A DNA stretch of 64,000 nucleotides, taken from positions 372,001 through 436,000 of the forward strand of contig NZ_JACVXB010000003.1 of the NCBI RefSeq assembly GCF_014596945.1, read 5' to 3'. The notes under the pieces were generated by a model. That model had not been told where the DNA came from. It did not search any database and saw only the letters and a program-made list of their open reading frames with translations. Source of the DNA: Aestuariibaculum sediminum (GTDB lineage Bacteria; Bacteroidota; Bacteroidia; Flavobacteriales; Flavobacteriaceae). Below are positions 27,121-36,397 of the stretch, in pieces (the first letter of the stretch is position 1; every line of letters starts with the position of its first letter). The translations under genes and the position numbers were made by a program.

Positions 27121-28764
27121 ATGAATATCCGTTTTTTATTCCCATTTATAGTGCTTTTGGCTATACAGTTTAAAGCAAAAGCCCAGTTAATGACTGAGAA
27201 AGTAGAATTTACTAAACAAGATACTTTACGTGGAAGTATCACTCCAGAGCGAGTTTGGTGGGATTTAACCTATTACAGTTTAAAGGTCGAAATAGCCCCA
27301 GATAAAAAATATATCTCAGGAAGTAATAAAATTCAATTTAAGGTTTTAGCTTCGAATTCAATAATGCAAATCGATTTGCAGGAGCCCTTAAAAATTACGA
27401 AAGTTACCCAAAACGGAAAACCTTTAAAAGTAAACCATAACGGAAATGCTCATTTTATAACACTAAAACAAAAACAACCTATTGGAAGTACTCAAGCTAT
27501 AGAAGTGTATTATGAAGGAACCCCTAGAGAAGCTGTTAAAGCACCCTGGGATGGTGGTTTTTCATGGAAAAAGGATAAACACGGTAATCCGTTTGTAGCA
27601 ACCTCTTGCCAGGGTCTAGGCGCCAGTGTCTGGTGGCCTTGCAAAGACCACATGTACGACGAAGTCGATAGTATGGATATCAGTATTACAGTTCCAAAAG
27701 GCCTAATGGATGTTTCAAACGGACAGTTTGTTGGTAAAACAGAGCACCAGACCACAACTACATTTAACTGGACGGTTAAAAACCCAATAAATAATTATGG
27801 CGTAAACGCAAACGTGGGTGATTATGTGCATTTTAATGAAATTTATGAAGGAGAAAAAGGTCCTTTAAAAATGGATTATTATGTACTGAGGGACAACCTT
27901 GAGAAAGCTAAAATACATTTTACGCAAGCGCCAAAAATGATGAAAGCTTTTGAACATTGGTTTGGCCCTTATCCGTTTTATGAAGATGGCTTTAAACTCG
28001 TTGAAGTGCCCTACCTAGGTATGGAACACCAAAGTTCCGTTACTTATGGCAACCGTTACAATAATGGCTACCTCGGACGAGACCTGTCTGGGTCTGGCTG
28101 GGGACTTAAATTCGATTTCATTATCGTTCATGAAGCAGGTCACGAATGGTTTGCCAACAATATTACCAACAAGGACATTGCGGATATGTGGATTCATGAA
28201 GGTTTCACTTCTTACTCTGAAGCCCTATATTTAGATTATTACTACGGGAAAGACGCTGCATCAGAGTATGTTATAGGTATTAGAAAAAATATCCTGAACA
28301 ACAAACCACTAATCGGTCCATACAACGTTAACAAAGAAGGCTCTGGTGATATGTATTATAAAGGTTCTAATATGATTCACACGCTGCGACAAATAATTGA
28401 AGATGATGAAAAGTTCCGTCAAATTTTACGAGGCATGAATAAAACCTTTTACCATCAAACAGTAACTACGCAGCAAATTGAAAACTATATCAGTAAACAA
28501 TCAGGTATCGATTTAAATGCATTTTTTAATCAGTATTTGAGAACAATAAAAATTCCGGAGTTTCAGTACTCTATAAAAAATAACAACTTCAAATTCCGCT
28601 GGACGAATATTGTAAAAAACTTTGATATGCCTTTAAAGGTTTACATTAACAATAAAGCAAAGTGGATTTATCCTAAAGCCGATTGGCAGACTATATCTCT
28701 TAAAGAACTTGCTTCTGAATTTAAGATAGACCCTAACTTTTATATTCTCACAAAGAAATTATAA
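27121..28764 (+). CDS. Secreted M1-family metallopeptidase
   Basis: The protein has 547 residues with an N-terminal signal (ends near FKAKAQ). The M1 zinc site is HEAGHEWFANN (His337, Glu338, His341) plus Glu360 in WIHEGF, the HExxH-x18-E spacing. The substrate-anchoring motif appears as GMEHQS, where many family members have GAMEN. The C-terminal ARM-like extension of large aminopeptidases is short here, as in many Bacteroidetes members. It follows the M28 gene by 60 bases and overlaps the next gene by one base. Confidence 0.9.
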   Translation: MNIRFLFPFIVLLAIQFKAKAQLMTEKVEFTKQDTLRGSITPERVWWDLTYYSLKVEIAPDKKYISGSNKIQFKVLASNSIMQIDLQEPLKITKVTQNGKPLKVNHNGNAHFITLKQKQPIGSTQAIEVYYEGTPREAVKAPWDGGFSWKKDKHGNPFVATSCQGLGASVWWPCKDHMYDEVDSMDISITVPKGLMDVSNGQFVGKTEHQTTTTFNWTVKNPINNYGVNANVGDYVHFNEIYEGEKGPLKMDYYVLRDNLEKAKIHFTQAPKMMKAFEHWFGPYPFYEDGFKLVEVPYLGMEHQSSVTYGNRYNNGYLGRDLSGSGWGLKFDFIIVHEAGHEWFANNITNKDIADMWIHEGFTSYSEALYLDYYYGKDAASEYVIGIRKNILNNKPLIGPYNVNKEGSGDMYYKGSNMIHTLRQIIEDDEKFRQILRGMNKTFYHQTVTTQQIENYISKQSGIDLNAFFNQYLRTIKIPEFQYSIKNNNFKFRWTNIVKNFDMPLKVYINNKAKWIYPKADWQTISLKELASEFKIDPNFYILTKKL

Positions 28765-29339
28765 TGACTATGGTGCCAGAGCTCTATTTTAAAACCGATA
28801 ATGCTTGGCGAGCCTGGCTACACAACAATTATGATTCAGCTAAAGGTGTCTATCTAATTTTTTATAAAATAGATCATGAACAAAAGAGTATGCGTTGGGA
28901 AGACGCTGTAAAGGTTGCGCTCTGCTATGGTTGGATTGACTCAACAGTAAAAAGCTTAGGCAATGGAAAGCGCCGGCAGTATTTTACACCAAGAAAGCCG
29001 AAAAGTGTTTGGAGCGCATTAAATAAATCCTACATTAAAGAATTAATCACCAGAGGGTTGATGCACGACAACGGCTTAAAAGCTATCGAAATTGCTAAGA
29101 AAAATGGTAGTTGGAACGCATTAGATGATGTTGAAAAAGGCATTATTCCTAATGATTTACAAAGAGAATTTGATAATAACCAAAACGCCTTAAACAACTA
29201 CCTTAACTTTGCACCATCTTATAGAAAAAATTATTTATATTGGTTAAACCAGGCCAAAAGGGAAGCCACAAGAAAAAAGCGCATAACTGAAATAATTCAG
29301 TTATGCGCTAATAATATTAAATCTCGAGACCATCGATAA
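28764..29339 (+). CDS. YdeI/OmdA-family protein
   Basis: The product has 191 residues. The conserved start PELYFKTDNAWRAWLHNNYDSAKGVYLIFYK and then RWEDAVKVALCYGWIDS and YFTPRKPKSVWS are diagnostic of the YdeI (OmpD-associated, bacteriocin-protection) family. Biochemical role is not established. Its ATG overlaps the last base of the M1 peptidase stop codon, so translation is probably coupled. The 3' end of the gene carries a perfect hairpin (29279-29308) that works as a terminator for the opposite strand. Confidence 0.82.
   Translation: MTMVPELYFKTDNAWRAWLHNNYDSAKGVYLIFYKIDHEQKSMRWEDAVKVALCYGWIDSTVKSLGNGKRRQYFTPRKPKSVWSALNKSYIKELITRGLMHDNGLKAIEIAKKNGSWNALDDVEKGIIPNDLQREFDNNQNALNNYLNFAPSYRKNYLYWLNQAKREATRKKRITEIIQLCANNIKSRDHR
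29273..29308 (-). terminator. Minus-strand terminator inside the ydeI-like coding region
   Basis: The arms GCGCATAACTGAA (29279-29291) and TTCAGTTATGCGC (29296-29308) form a perfect 13-bp stem with an ATAA loop. On the minus strand it is followed by six T (29278-29273). On the plus strand no T-run follows. It therefore ends the glycosyltransferase operon coming from the right, although it lies within the last 25 codons of the convergent gene. Confidence 0.82.
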
Positions 29340-29395
29340 TATATTTTACTCTGCCACCTTTTCATCGATTGCAAAAATTCATAATAATAAATACC

Positions 29396-30673
29396 CTAGT
29401 AGATGCTTGCCTCAGCAGAACGTTGATTAATAGAACTATTAAAAATATCCAATATACGTTTTGCTATACCTGTCCATCCAAAATTACGTCGTGCAAAACG
29501 TGCACCTTCTACAGAAAGCTCATTACGTAGTTTAGGATACAGTAATGGCATCGACATCATGGCTCCAAACTCTACTGGTCTGTGCGGGTCTGCAAATAGT
29601 GCCTGATTTCCGAAATCGATTAAATCGTATAGTCCACCATGAACCGTAACAACACTTGGCGTCCCACAAGCCATTGCCTCTATGGCAACCATACCAAAAG
29701 GCTCGTAGCGCGAAGGCATGGCGAATATATTTGCTGAACGGTACACATTAGCTAAATCTTCGTCGGCTATATAATTTTTCCAGGTTATTTTATCCAAAAC
29801 ACCTAATTCGCCAGCAATTTTCTTTAAACCAGCAACGCCTTTATCATCTTGCTTGGAGTTATCACCTCCAATTGCAGCTACTAAACGTGCTTCAGGACAA
29901 AGTTCAAAAACTGTTGGCAAGGCTTGAATGAGTAAATCGTAACCTTTATTATGAGCCATTCTACCTAAAGCCAAAATATCGGTAGGCTGGATATCGTATT
30001 TGGCTCTTATTTTATCATTTTCCTTGGACGGCACAGGGAAGAAACGATTTTCATCAATTCCAGGTGGTATCATCCCGCAATTTCGAGGTAAAACATCATA
30101 TTGTTGCGTTAATAAATCCACTTGCGGAATGGTCGTAGCAATAATGTAGTTACACATTTGATAAACAAAATACTCTTTACGAATTCGTTCTTTAAAACGG
30201 TATTTTTTCTCCATCTCTTTTTCATCCATATCGCTCCCCATAGTATGTTGTTTCCACCAACCTAAGGAATGAGGTGTATGTACATGGCAAATACCTAATT
30301 CTTCCGCAATTTTTTGTCCGGCCCAACCGGCATCCCAATAATGGGTATATACCACATCATATTTTTTGCGTTCCTTTTTTATTGCTGCCAAACAATTGGT
30401 TACAAACTTTTTTAAGTGATCGTGCATATCTTCCTTTCGGATGAATTTCTTCCCACCAAAAGGAATACGCCAAACACTATAATTTTCGTCTACATGATCA
30501 TATTCTGGCTGATCTTCAAATTGACGTGTTACTAAATCAACGCGCTTTCCTAGTCGGCTAAAACGTTCGGCAAGCTCTAAAACATAAACTACTTGTCCAC
30601 CTGTATCGGGTTTTCCTAATTCGGCATTAGCACCTACATATCCGTGCAAAGAGATCATTAAAATTGACTTCAT
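29396..30673 (-). CDS. GT4 glycosyltransferase, sucrose-phosphate/mannosylfructose-phosphate synthase-like
   Basis: The protein has 425 residues in the GT-B fold. Conserved segments: HGYVGANAELGKPDTGGQVV at the N-terminus, then TRQFEDQPEYD, THYWDAGWAGQ, HVHTPHSLGWWK, MIPPGIDENRFFPV, the donor-site ALGRMAHNKGYDLLI and EPFGMVAIEAMACGTP. This is the sucrose-phosphate-synthase subgroup, and it especially resembles, from memory, the Agrobacterium mannosylfructose-phosphate synthase. The expected reaction joins a nucleotide sugar to fructose-6-phosphate. The preceding gene (11 bases away, same strand) encodes a HAD phosphatase fusion that would remove the phosphate. Which disaccharide is made cannot be told. 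Confidence 0.82.
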   Translation of the reverse strand: MKSILMISLHGYVGANAELGKPDTGGQVVYVLELAERFSRLGKRVDLVTRQFEDQPEYDHVDENYSVWRIPFGGKKFIRKEDMHDHLKKFVTNCLAAIKKERKKYDVVYTHYWDAGWAGQKIAEELGICHVHTPHSLGWWKQHTMGSDMDEKEMEKKYRFKERIRKEYFVYQMCNYIIATTIPQVDLLTQQYDVLPRNCGMIPPGIDENRFFPVPSKENDKIRAKYDIQPTDILALGRMAHNKGYDLLIQALPTVFELCPEARLVAAIGGDNSKQDDKGVAGLKKIAGELGVLDKITWKNYIADEDLANVYRSANIFAMPSRYEPFGMVAIEAMACGTPSVVTVHGGLYDLIDFGNQALFADPHRPVEFGAMMSMPLLYPKLRNELSVEGARFARRNFGWTGIAKRILDIFNSSINQRSAEASIY

Positions 30674-30684
30674 ATTTTTATATT

Positions 30685-32766
30685 TTAGTTATTGATTACT
30701 TTTAAATCGTTACAAGCAGAAATATACTGCGCTGCAGACCAGGCCTGATAGGCTTTACCCATGGCTTTCCCTGAGGTTCCGTGAGCCCATTCGGTAAATT
30801 CCCATTCTTCGGTTAATCCTTCTTTGTTAATTAGCGCCAGTTTATGCAACTCTGAAATCGCCACTTCACGTAAGCCTAATTTATTGACATATTTAACCCA
30901 AAAACCTCCTACAAAAGGCCAAATTCCGCCATTATGATAATGGTGAGGTAGATTAAGAAGATTAACCGTATAATATGGTCGCCAGTCGGGATCTCCAGGG
31001 GTTACCACGGGGTAGACATTTCTAACTGGAAAAGGATCGTTAACACCAACACCTAATAAAAATTTGAATGTATGATGTGCCTTTTCTGCATCAACTGTTC
31101 CGTGTAAAAAGGCTAACACATTGCCAAACACATCACAACGCCAACTAAAATCAAACGGCGTTGTTTGAGCAATTAAATAAGGGGTATCACCTAGAGTGAA
31201 TTGACGTTCGGCAAAAGATACCGACTGAAATAATTTTTGTTGTGTAGACGGCCAGAAATTCATTAATATTTCCTTTTTAATTACTTGAGACCAACGTATA
31301 TATTCACCAGCCTTTTCGTAATTACCTAACATTTCAAGCATTCTACCAAAACACACATTGGCACGGTACCATAAGATTTCATCATATAAAATATTGTAAC
31401 TACCACCAAACAAATCGGTCCAATCTCCAGCCTCGGGAATTTCTAATAAGGCATCATTATTACTGTCATGGGCCCCTAGCCATCGCATGGTTTCTGTTAT
31501 ATCAGAAATATACATACGAAGAAAATCTATGTCCTTAGTAACATTGACGTATTCATAAAAAGCTATGACCACCCAAATACCACTATCGATAGAACAAATA
31601 CCACCAACTCCAGAATAATCGGCTACATTATCTTTAATTCTAACATTAGAAGGAATTTGTCCATTCCTTGAAATATGATTAAATAAAGTGACTAAGGTTT
31701 GTCTCTGGCATTTGTGTAATTCTTCGTCGTGAATAAGTGACAAAGATCCAATTACGGTAATAGCACCATCGCGCGCCCAAACACTATGGTAGTTCTCATC
31801 GGTTCCGTTAGGTACGTTATCATTTATAGAACAGGCGGAAAAACCCAAAGGTGTGATATTCTTTTTTAAAGCTATAATTGCCTTTTCATACCCTTCCCGT
31901 ATGAGTTTCAATTTTTCCTGATCATCTTCTTCGGCTATACTATCTAACTCCTGCTTTATAAAGTAATCATCGGTATGATCTTCATCTAAATCCTTTTTAG
32001 CCTCTTCTGGAAGTATTCCATAATAAATTAAACCTTCAATAACACCATTTCCATGATCTTCTTCGGCATGATATATTTGTCTGTATTTTGTAAATTTATA
32101 AAGTTCCTCATGCGCATTTGCTACAACAATACCTCGTATTCCTTTCATGTTAAACATGGCCGAATCATTTCCACTATCGCCAGCAACAAGAACATTGTAA
32201 GGCGTTAACTCCAGTTTTGCCAACAACCATTGTAGCGCATTTCCTTTATTGGCCCATTTTGGTAAAACATCTAAAAACTTATTACCAGAATACACGATGT
32301 TAACAAACATATTGGCCTGCGCAAAATCTTTTTCAATACTTGCAATCAGTTCGTCGTTTGCATCGTGAAAAAAATAGCTGCGTTTATATGAATGTTGAAA
32401 TTTTGCTGGTTGCTCACTTATAGGATGGTCTATTGCTTGAATTAACTTTTCGACTGCATCTAAATCCCAACCTTCGTCCAGTACATCGTTAAATTCTTTA
32501 ACGACACATTCTTTTTTACAATCGTAAATAAGCGTACCAACGCCTCCAATAATATAGTCGGGTTTTGGCAATACGCCTTTTTTAATGAGAAGAAGGACGT
32601 CATCAATTAACCGCCCCGTATTATAAGTAAGAATTATGTCTTCGGGAGTATACTTTTCCCAGATTTTTTTAAAATTACTTTTTAATGTGTGAAATTCTAT
32701 TAAAGTATTATCAATGTCAAAAGATAAGAGTTTTATTGCACTCTTATCATCAGCGTTTGTTTTCAT
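30685..32766 (-). CDS. HAD-IIB sugar phosphatase fused to an (alpha/alpha)6 glycoside-hydrolase-like domain
   Basis: The protein has 693 residues. Residues 1 to about 250 are a sucrose-phosphatase-like HAD domain with motif I SFDIDNTLI (Asp17, Asp19) and motif IV AGDSGNDSAMF. After an acidic linker, residues about 290-690 form an (alpha/alpha)6-barrel glycosidase-like domain (SVWARDGAITVIGSL; EAGDWTDLFGG; HHYHNGGIWPFVGGFW; EWAHGTSG). These motifs recall GH100 invertases and GH133-type amylo-glucosidases; I cannot choose between them. With the synthase gene 11 bases downstream, the pair could make a disaccharide from its phosphate and also break it down, perhaps as an osmolyte or storage sugar. 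There is no signal peptide, so it acts in the cytosol. Confidence 0.8.
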   Translation of the reverse strand: MKTNADDKSAIKLLSFDIDNTLIEFHTLKSNFKKIWEKYTPEDIILTYNTGRLIDDVLLLIKKGVLPKPDYIIGGVGTLIYDCKKECVVKEFNDVLDEGWDLDAVEKLIQAIDHPISEQPAKFQHSYKRSYFFHDANDELIASIEKDFAQANMFVNIVYSGNKFLDVLPKWANKGNALQWLLAKLELTPYNVLVAGDSGNDSAMFNMKGIRGIVVANAHEELYKFTKYRQIYHAEEDHGNGVIEGLIYYGILPEEAKKDLDEDHTDDYFIKQELDSIAEEDDQEKLKLIREGYEKAIIALKKNITPLGFSACSINDNVPNGTDENYHSVWARDGAITVIGSLSLIHDEELHKCQRQTLVTLFNHISRNGQIPSNVRIKDNVADYSGVGGICSIDSGIWVVIAFYEYVNVTKDIDFLRMYISDITETMRWLGAHDSNNDALLEIPEAGDWTDLFGGSYNILYDEILWYRANVCFGRMLEMLGNYEKAGEYIRWSQVIKKEILMNFWPSTQQKLFQSVSFAERQFTLGDTPYLIAQTTPFDFSWRCDVFGNVLAFLHGTVDAEKAHHTFKFLLGVGVNDPFPVRNVYPVVTPGDPDWRPYYTVNLLNLPHHYHNGGIWPFVGGFWVKYVNKLGLREVAISELHKLALINKEGLTEEWEFTEWAHGTSGKAMGKAYQAWSAAQYISACNDLKVINN

Positions 32767-32994
32767 ATTAAGAAATTCTAAAGCGTTTTATTGTTGGTTT
32801 TTATTAAAAATCAATTAAAAACACATGATTTTTGCTTAATATACATAAAAAATCACTAAAAACAGCTCAAAATCTCCTCTTAGAAAATCTGATAATTTAC
32901 TTTTATTAGAATAAAAAAAATACTTACTTTTAAATAACGATATGCCAATTATATGCTACTATATCGTGAATATGAAAATATAAAAAACAAGCGC

Positions 32995-34461
32995 TTAAAT
33001 ACCACTAATAAAACTACCATATGGATCTTTAAATTGTAAACCTTCAGTAAATCGGTGTTTACTTAATTGCTTATACTCAGCTAATCCCCAAAGTACAAAC
33101 TCTTTAACAAAATTTCGATCGGAAGGCTCTACAATTGGCTGATATTTATCTAACAATTCATCCAGAGGGGTAACTTCATTTAATAAGCTCGTATAGGCAT
33201 CATCAGTAAGTTGATCTACAAGTTCGAAACCTTCTTTTCGATTAAAAAACCAAGAGATTAAATCGTCGTAAGGTGTTTCGTCTTCTTGTTTTTTAAGTTT
33301 TTCAATTTTCGGAAAATATTCAACGAACAAACTTTTAATTGCCTCTCCTATTAAGTTATAGGCAACCACAGCAGCGCCTTCTTGCTCTCCTTCATAAACC
33401 AACTCTACTTTGCCTGTTATAGACGGAATGATACCTAAAAAATCCGACAGGCGAACGGTAGTCTTGTCTTGTCCCGACAATAGAGCACGACGTTCGGCGG
33501 TACTCATTAAATTTTCCAGAGCTGTGATGCTTAATCGTGCACTAACACCACTTTTAGCATCGATATAATCACTTTCTCTGGCTTCAAATACAATTTGCTC
33601 CAGTAAATCCCGAGCTAAATCAGGAACTAGCACATTACTTTTTTGATTTTCAACAACTTTGGCTTCCTGCTCTGTAATAGTTCTGGCAGTCTCAATATCG
33701 ATAGGATAATGCGTTAAAATTTGAGAACCAATTCTATCTTTTAAAGGTGTAACAATACTTCCTCGGTTGGTGTAATCTTCGGGGTTTGCCGTAAATAAAA
33801 ACTGCATATCTAAAGGCAATCGTAATTTAAAGCCTCGAATTTGAATATCACCTTCCTGTAAAATATTAAACAGCGCTACTTGAATTCTAGCTTGTAAATC
33901 TGGAAGTTCGTTAATCACAAAAATACAACGATTGGCACGAGGAATCATACCATAATGAATGACACGATCGTCGGCATAACTCAGCTTTAAGTTAGCCGCC
34001 TTTATAGGATCTACATCCCCAATAATATCGGCCACTGTTACATCTGGAGTTGCCAACTTTTCAGCAAAACGTTCACTGCGATGCAACCATGCGATAGGCG
34101 TCTTGTCTCCCATTTCTTTAATGCGTTCTTTAGCATATCTGGATAACGGATTAAATGGATCGTCATTAATTTCAGAGCCTTCTACAATTGGTATATATTC
34201 ATCTAACAAATTAAGCATTAAACGAGCCAGCCGAGTTTTGGCTTGACCACGCAACCCTAACAAATTAATATTGTGTCTTGATAATATAGCCCGCTCTAAT
34301 TCTGGAATTACTGTATTTTGATAACCATGAACTCCGTTAAATGTGGTTTCATTATTTTTTATTTTTTGAACTAAATTATCACGTAGTTCATCTTTTATAG
34401 ATTTACTATTAAAGCCTGATTGTTTTAATTCGCCAAGTGTTTTTATGCTTTCGATATTCAT
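32995..34461 (-). CDS. MoxR/magnesium-chelatase-like AAA+ ATPase
   Basis: The protein has 488 residues. The Walker A region is GLRGQAKT (69-76), a variant with Ala before the Lys that I recall from magnesium-chelatase-like ATPases of this subgroup. The Walker B/sensor region is CIFVINELPDLQARIQVALFNILQEG, and FLFTANPEDYTNRGSIVTPLKDR follows. A helical C-terminal part of about 180 residues is unassigned. It starts 3 bases after the end of the VWA gene, so the two are co-transcribed with the VWA gene first. Such ATPase/VWA pairs remodel or insert metal into partner proteins; the partner here is unknown. Confidence 0.82.
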   Translation of the reverse strand: MNIESIKTLGELKQSGFNSKSIKDELRDNLVQKIKNNETTFNGVHGYQNTVIPELERAILSRHNINLLGLRGQAKTRLARLMLNLLDEYIPIVEGSEINDDPFNPLSRYAKERIKEMGDKTPIAWLHRSERFAEKLATPDVTVADIIGDVDPIKAANLKLSYADDRVIHYGMIPRANRCIFVINELPDLQARIQVALFNILQEGDIQIRGFKLRLPLDMQFLFTANPEDYTNRGSIVTPLKDRIGSQILTHYPIDIETARTITEQEAKVVENQKSNVLVPDLARDLLEQIVFEARESDYIDAKSGVSARLSITALENLMSTAERRALLSGQDKTTVRLSDFLGIIPSITGKVELVYEGEQEGAAVVAYNLIGEAIKSLFVEYFPKIEKLKKQEDETPYDDLISWFFNRKEGFELVDQLTDDAYTSLLNEVTPLDELLDKYQPIVEPSDRNFVKEFVLWGLAEYKQLSKHRFTEGLQFKDPYGSFISGI

Positions 34462-34464
34462 ATA

Positions 34465-35592
34465 TTATCCTCTTATTCGCTTTTTTCTATTGGTTTCGTA
34501 ATCTTCAAAAATCATTTCTCCCAAGCCCTTAATTCCTGTGTAAAACGCTTTACCCTGATTAGCATAAGTAAACTCCCTCACAAACTGCATTAAATAATTA
34601 TCTTTAGCAATCATAAAGGTGGTAATAGGAATATGTAGTCTTCTAGCTTGTTGTGCCATAGCATAGCACTTATTTACGATATTTGGATTTAAGCCAAAAC
34701 TATCTTTAAAATACTCGCCATTAGATAACCTCAAACAACTAGGTTTTCCATCGGTTATCATGAATATTTGTTTATTGGTGTTTCGTTTTCTTCGTAACAA
34801 ATCCATCGCTAATTGTAGTCCTGCTACAGTATTGGTATGATAAGGACCTACTTTTAAATACGGTAAATCTTTAATTTCGATAGGCCAGGCATCGTTACCA
34901 AAAACTAAAATATCTAAAGTGTCCTTAGGATACCGCGTTGTTATTAGTTCGGCAAGCGCCATAGCTACTTTTTTCGCAGGCGTTATTCGGTCTTCACCAT
35001 AAAGTATCATGCTATGACTGATATCTATCATAAGTACCGTGCTCATTTGAGATTTATGCAGTGTTTCTTCCACTACCAAATCGTTCTCAGAAAGTGTAAA
35101 ATCGGCTATACCATGATTAATTTGAGCATTTTTTAAACTTTCAGTCATCGAAACCTTGTCTAAAGCATCACCAAACTGATAGCCTCTAAAATCTCCAGTA
35201 TGCTCGTCTCCTACACCTAAACTTTTACTTTTATGATTTCCTTGTCCGCTGCGCTTTAATTTCCCAAATATTTGATCTAAGGCTTGTTGCCTGATAGCGC
35301 GTTCGGTTTTTGCTGTAATTGCCATGCCCCCATTACCATCTGTATCGATTTCTTCTCTTATATAACCTTTCTTTTTAAGGTCTTCGATAAAATCATCAAT
35401 AGTATATTCTGGGGTGGTAAGATTATATTCTTTGTCGAGTTCGCGTAACCAATCTATAGCCTCTTCAAAATCGCCTGACGTATGTGTGATTAATTCTTTA
35501 AATATATCAAATAATGTATCGAATGGCGATTGCGATGGCGCCTGATATGTTTTAAAAACAAAGCCTTTTCTGAAGGTATTATCTGGTCTCAT
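34465..35592 (-). CDS. VWA-domain protein paired with the MoxR-like ATPase
   Basis: The protein has 375 residues. The von Willebrand A domain occupies the C-terminal half: MIDAS motif MIDISHSM (DxSxS), then TNTVAGLQLAMDLL with the MIDAS threonine and MITDGKPS with the MIDAS aspartate. All three metal-site loops are intact. The N-terminal 180 residues are helical and charged, without a recognised domain. No signal or membrane segment. It is first in a two-gene operon with the ATPase. A perfect AT-rich dyad overlaps its promoter/leader at 35597-35621. Confidence 0.82.
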   Translation of the reverse strand: MRPDNTFRKGFVFKTYQAPSQSPFDTLFDIFKELITHTSGDFEEAIDWLRELDKEYNLTTPEYTIDDFIEDLKKKGYIREEIDTDGNGGMAITAKTERAIRQQALDQIFGKLKRSGQGNHKSKSLGVGDEHTGDFRGYQFGDALDKVSMTESLKNAQINHGIADFTLSENDLVVEETLHKSQMSTVLMIDISHSMILYGEDRITPAKKVAMALAELITTRYPKDTLDILVFGNDAWPIEIKDLPYLKVGPYHTNTVAGLQLAMDLLRRKRNTNKQIFMITDGKPSCLRLSNGEYFKDSFGLNPNIVNKCYAMAQQARRLHIPITTFMIAKDNYLMQFVREFTYANQGKAFYTGIKGLGEMIFEDYETNRKKRIRG

Positions 35593-35596
35593 AGCG

Positions 35597-35621
35597 TTAT
35601 AAAAATACTATATTTTTATAA
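35597..35621. promoter_or_regulatory. Perfect AT-only dyad just upstream of the VWA gene
   Basis: The arms TTATAAAAATA (35597-35607) and TATTTTTATAA (35611-35621) are exact complements with a 3-base spacer. The dyad ends 4 bases before the start codon at 35592. It could be an operator, or a weak hairpin affecting initiation. Confidence 0.4.
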
Positions 35622-35680
35622 AACACCTCAAGGTATGCGATTAGATTTTTCTATGAGATCACAAAAAAAATCGATACTAG

Positions 35681-36358
35681 CTACTCAACTCGCTTTAAAC
35701 CCTCCAGGTCTTCAATTTTGATTTTCTTTCCTGAAGTTGAAATAAGCCCTTGTTTTTTAAATTGTGAAAGTACACGAATTGCAGACTCTACGGCTGTTCC
35801 AACAATATTAGCATAATCTTCACGAGATAAAATAACGCTTAAGGTTTTATCTGGGTTAGTACCAAAACTATCGTATAAATAAACCAAGGTTTCTGCTAAT
35901 CGTTGCCTAACCGATTTTTGAGCCATATTAACAATGATATCATCTGCCTGACGTAAATCGTTCGCCATATCTTTTAAAACATCGAAAGAAAATTTAGAGT
36001 TTTTTTGTAAATCGCTGACAATTTCAGACTTTGGAATAAAACAAACCTCCATATCGTTTAACGCAACAGCACTTAAATTAGTGACTTCTTCGGTAACCAA
36101 AGACCGCTGACCTAATAAATCGCCTTTTACCACTAATTTTACGATTTGATCTTTTCCGTTGGCACTTAATTTTGATAATTTACAAATGCCATCTTTAACG
36201 CAAAACACACCGTTTACCACATCGCCTTCTTCAAAAATAACTTCTCCTTTTTTTATAGTCTTTGTAGTTTTACAGCCTGAAATACGCACCAATTCGTCTT
36301 TGGTAAGCGACTTTAATGAATTAAACTGCTTAACAATACATTGTTCACATTTACTCAT
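35681..36358 (-). CDS. Crp/Fnr-family transcriptional regulator
   Basis: The protein has 225 residues: a cyclic-nucleotide-binding-type beta-barrel (IKKGEVIFEEGDVVNGVFCV), dimer helix (MANDLRQADDIIVNMAQKSVRQRLAE) and C-terminal winged helix. Cysteines 4 and 7 at the extreme N-terminus, with Cys29, Cys53, Cys59 and Cys106, could hold an iron-sulfur cluster as in FNR, though the spacing differs. In the recognition helix, AVESAIRVL keeps the FNR/CRP glutamate and arginine (Glu191, Arg195) that read the TGA/TCA core, but has Ile194 where FNR has serine. This agrees with the ATGAY-N4-RTCAT sites found nearby. Divergent from the ccoI gene, it is the likely oxygen or redox regulator of the oxidase cluster. 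Confidence 0.88.
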   Translation of the reverse strand: MSKCEQCIVKQFNSLKSLTKDELVRISGCKTTKTIKKGEVIFEEGDVVNGVFCVKDGICKLSKLSANGKDQIVKLVVKGDLLGQRSLVTEEVTNLSAVALNDMEVCFIPKSEIVSDLQKNSKFSFDVLKDMANDLRQADDIIVNMAQKSVRQRLAETLVYLYDSFGTNPDKTLSVILSREDYANIVGTAVESAIRVLSQFKKQGLISTSGKKIKIEDLEGLKRVE

Positions 36359-36397
36359 ACTAGAATTTTATATGCTGAGTAAAAATACTTAAAATTC

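Noticed and set aside
32767-32994. A hidden small gene or RNA in the 228-base gap
   Set aside because: AT-rich sequence with short A/T inverted stretches only; no open frame of note, no tRNA-like structure and no clear TAnnTTTG box.
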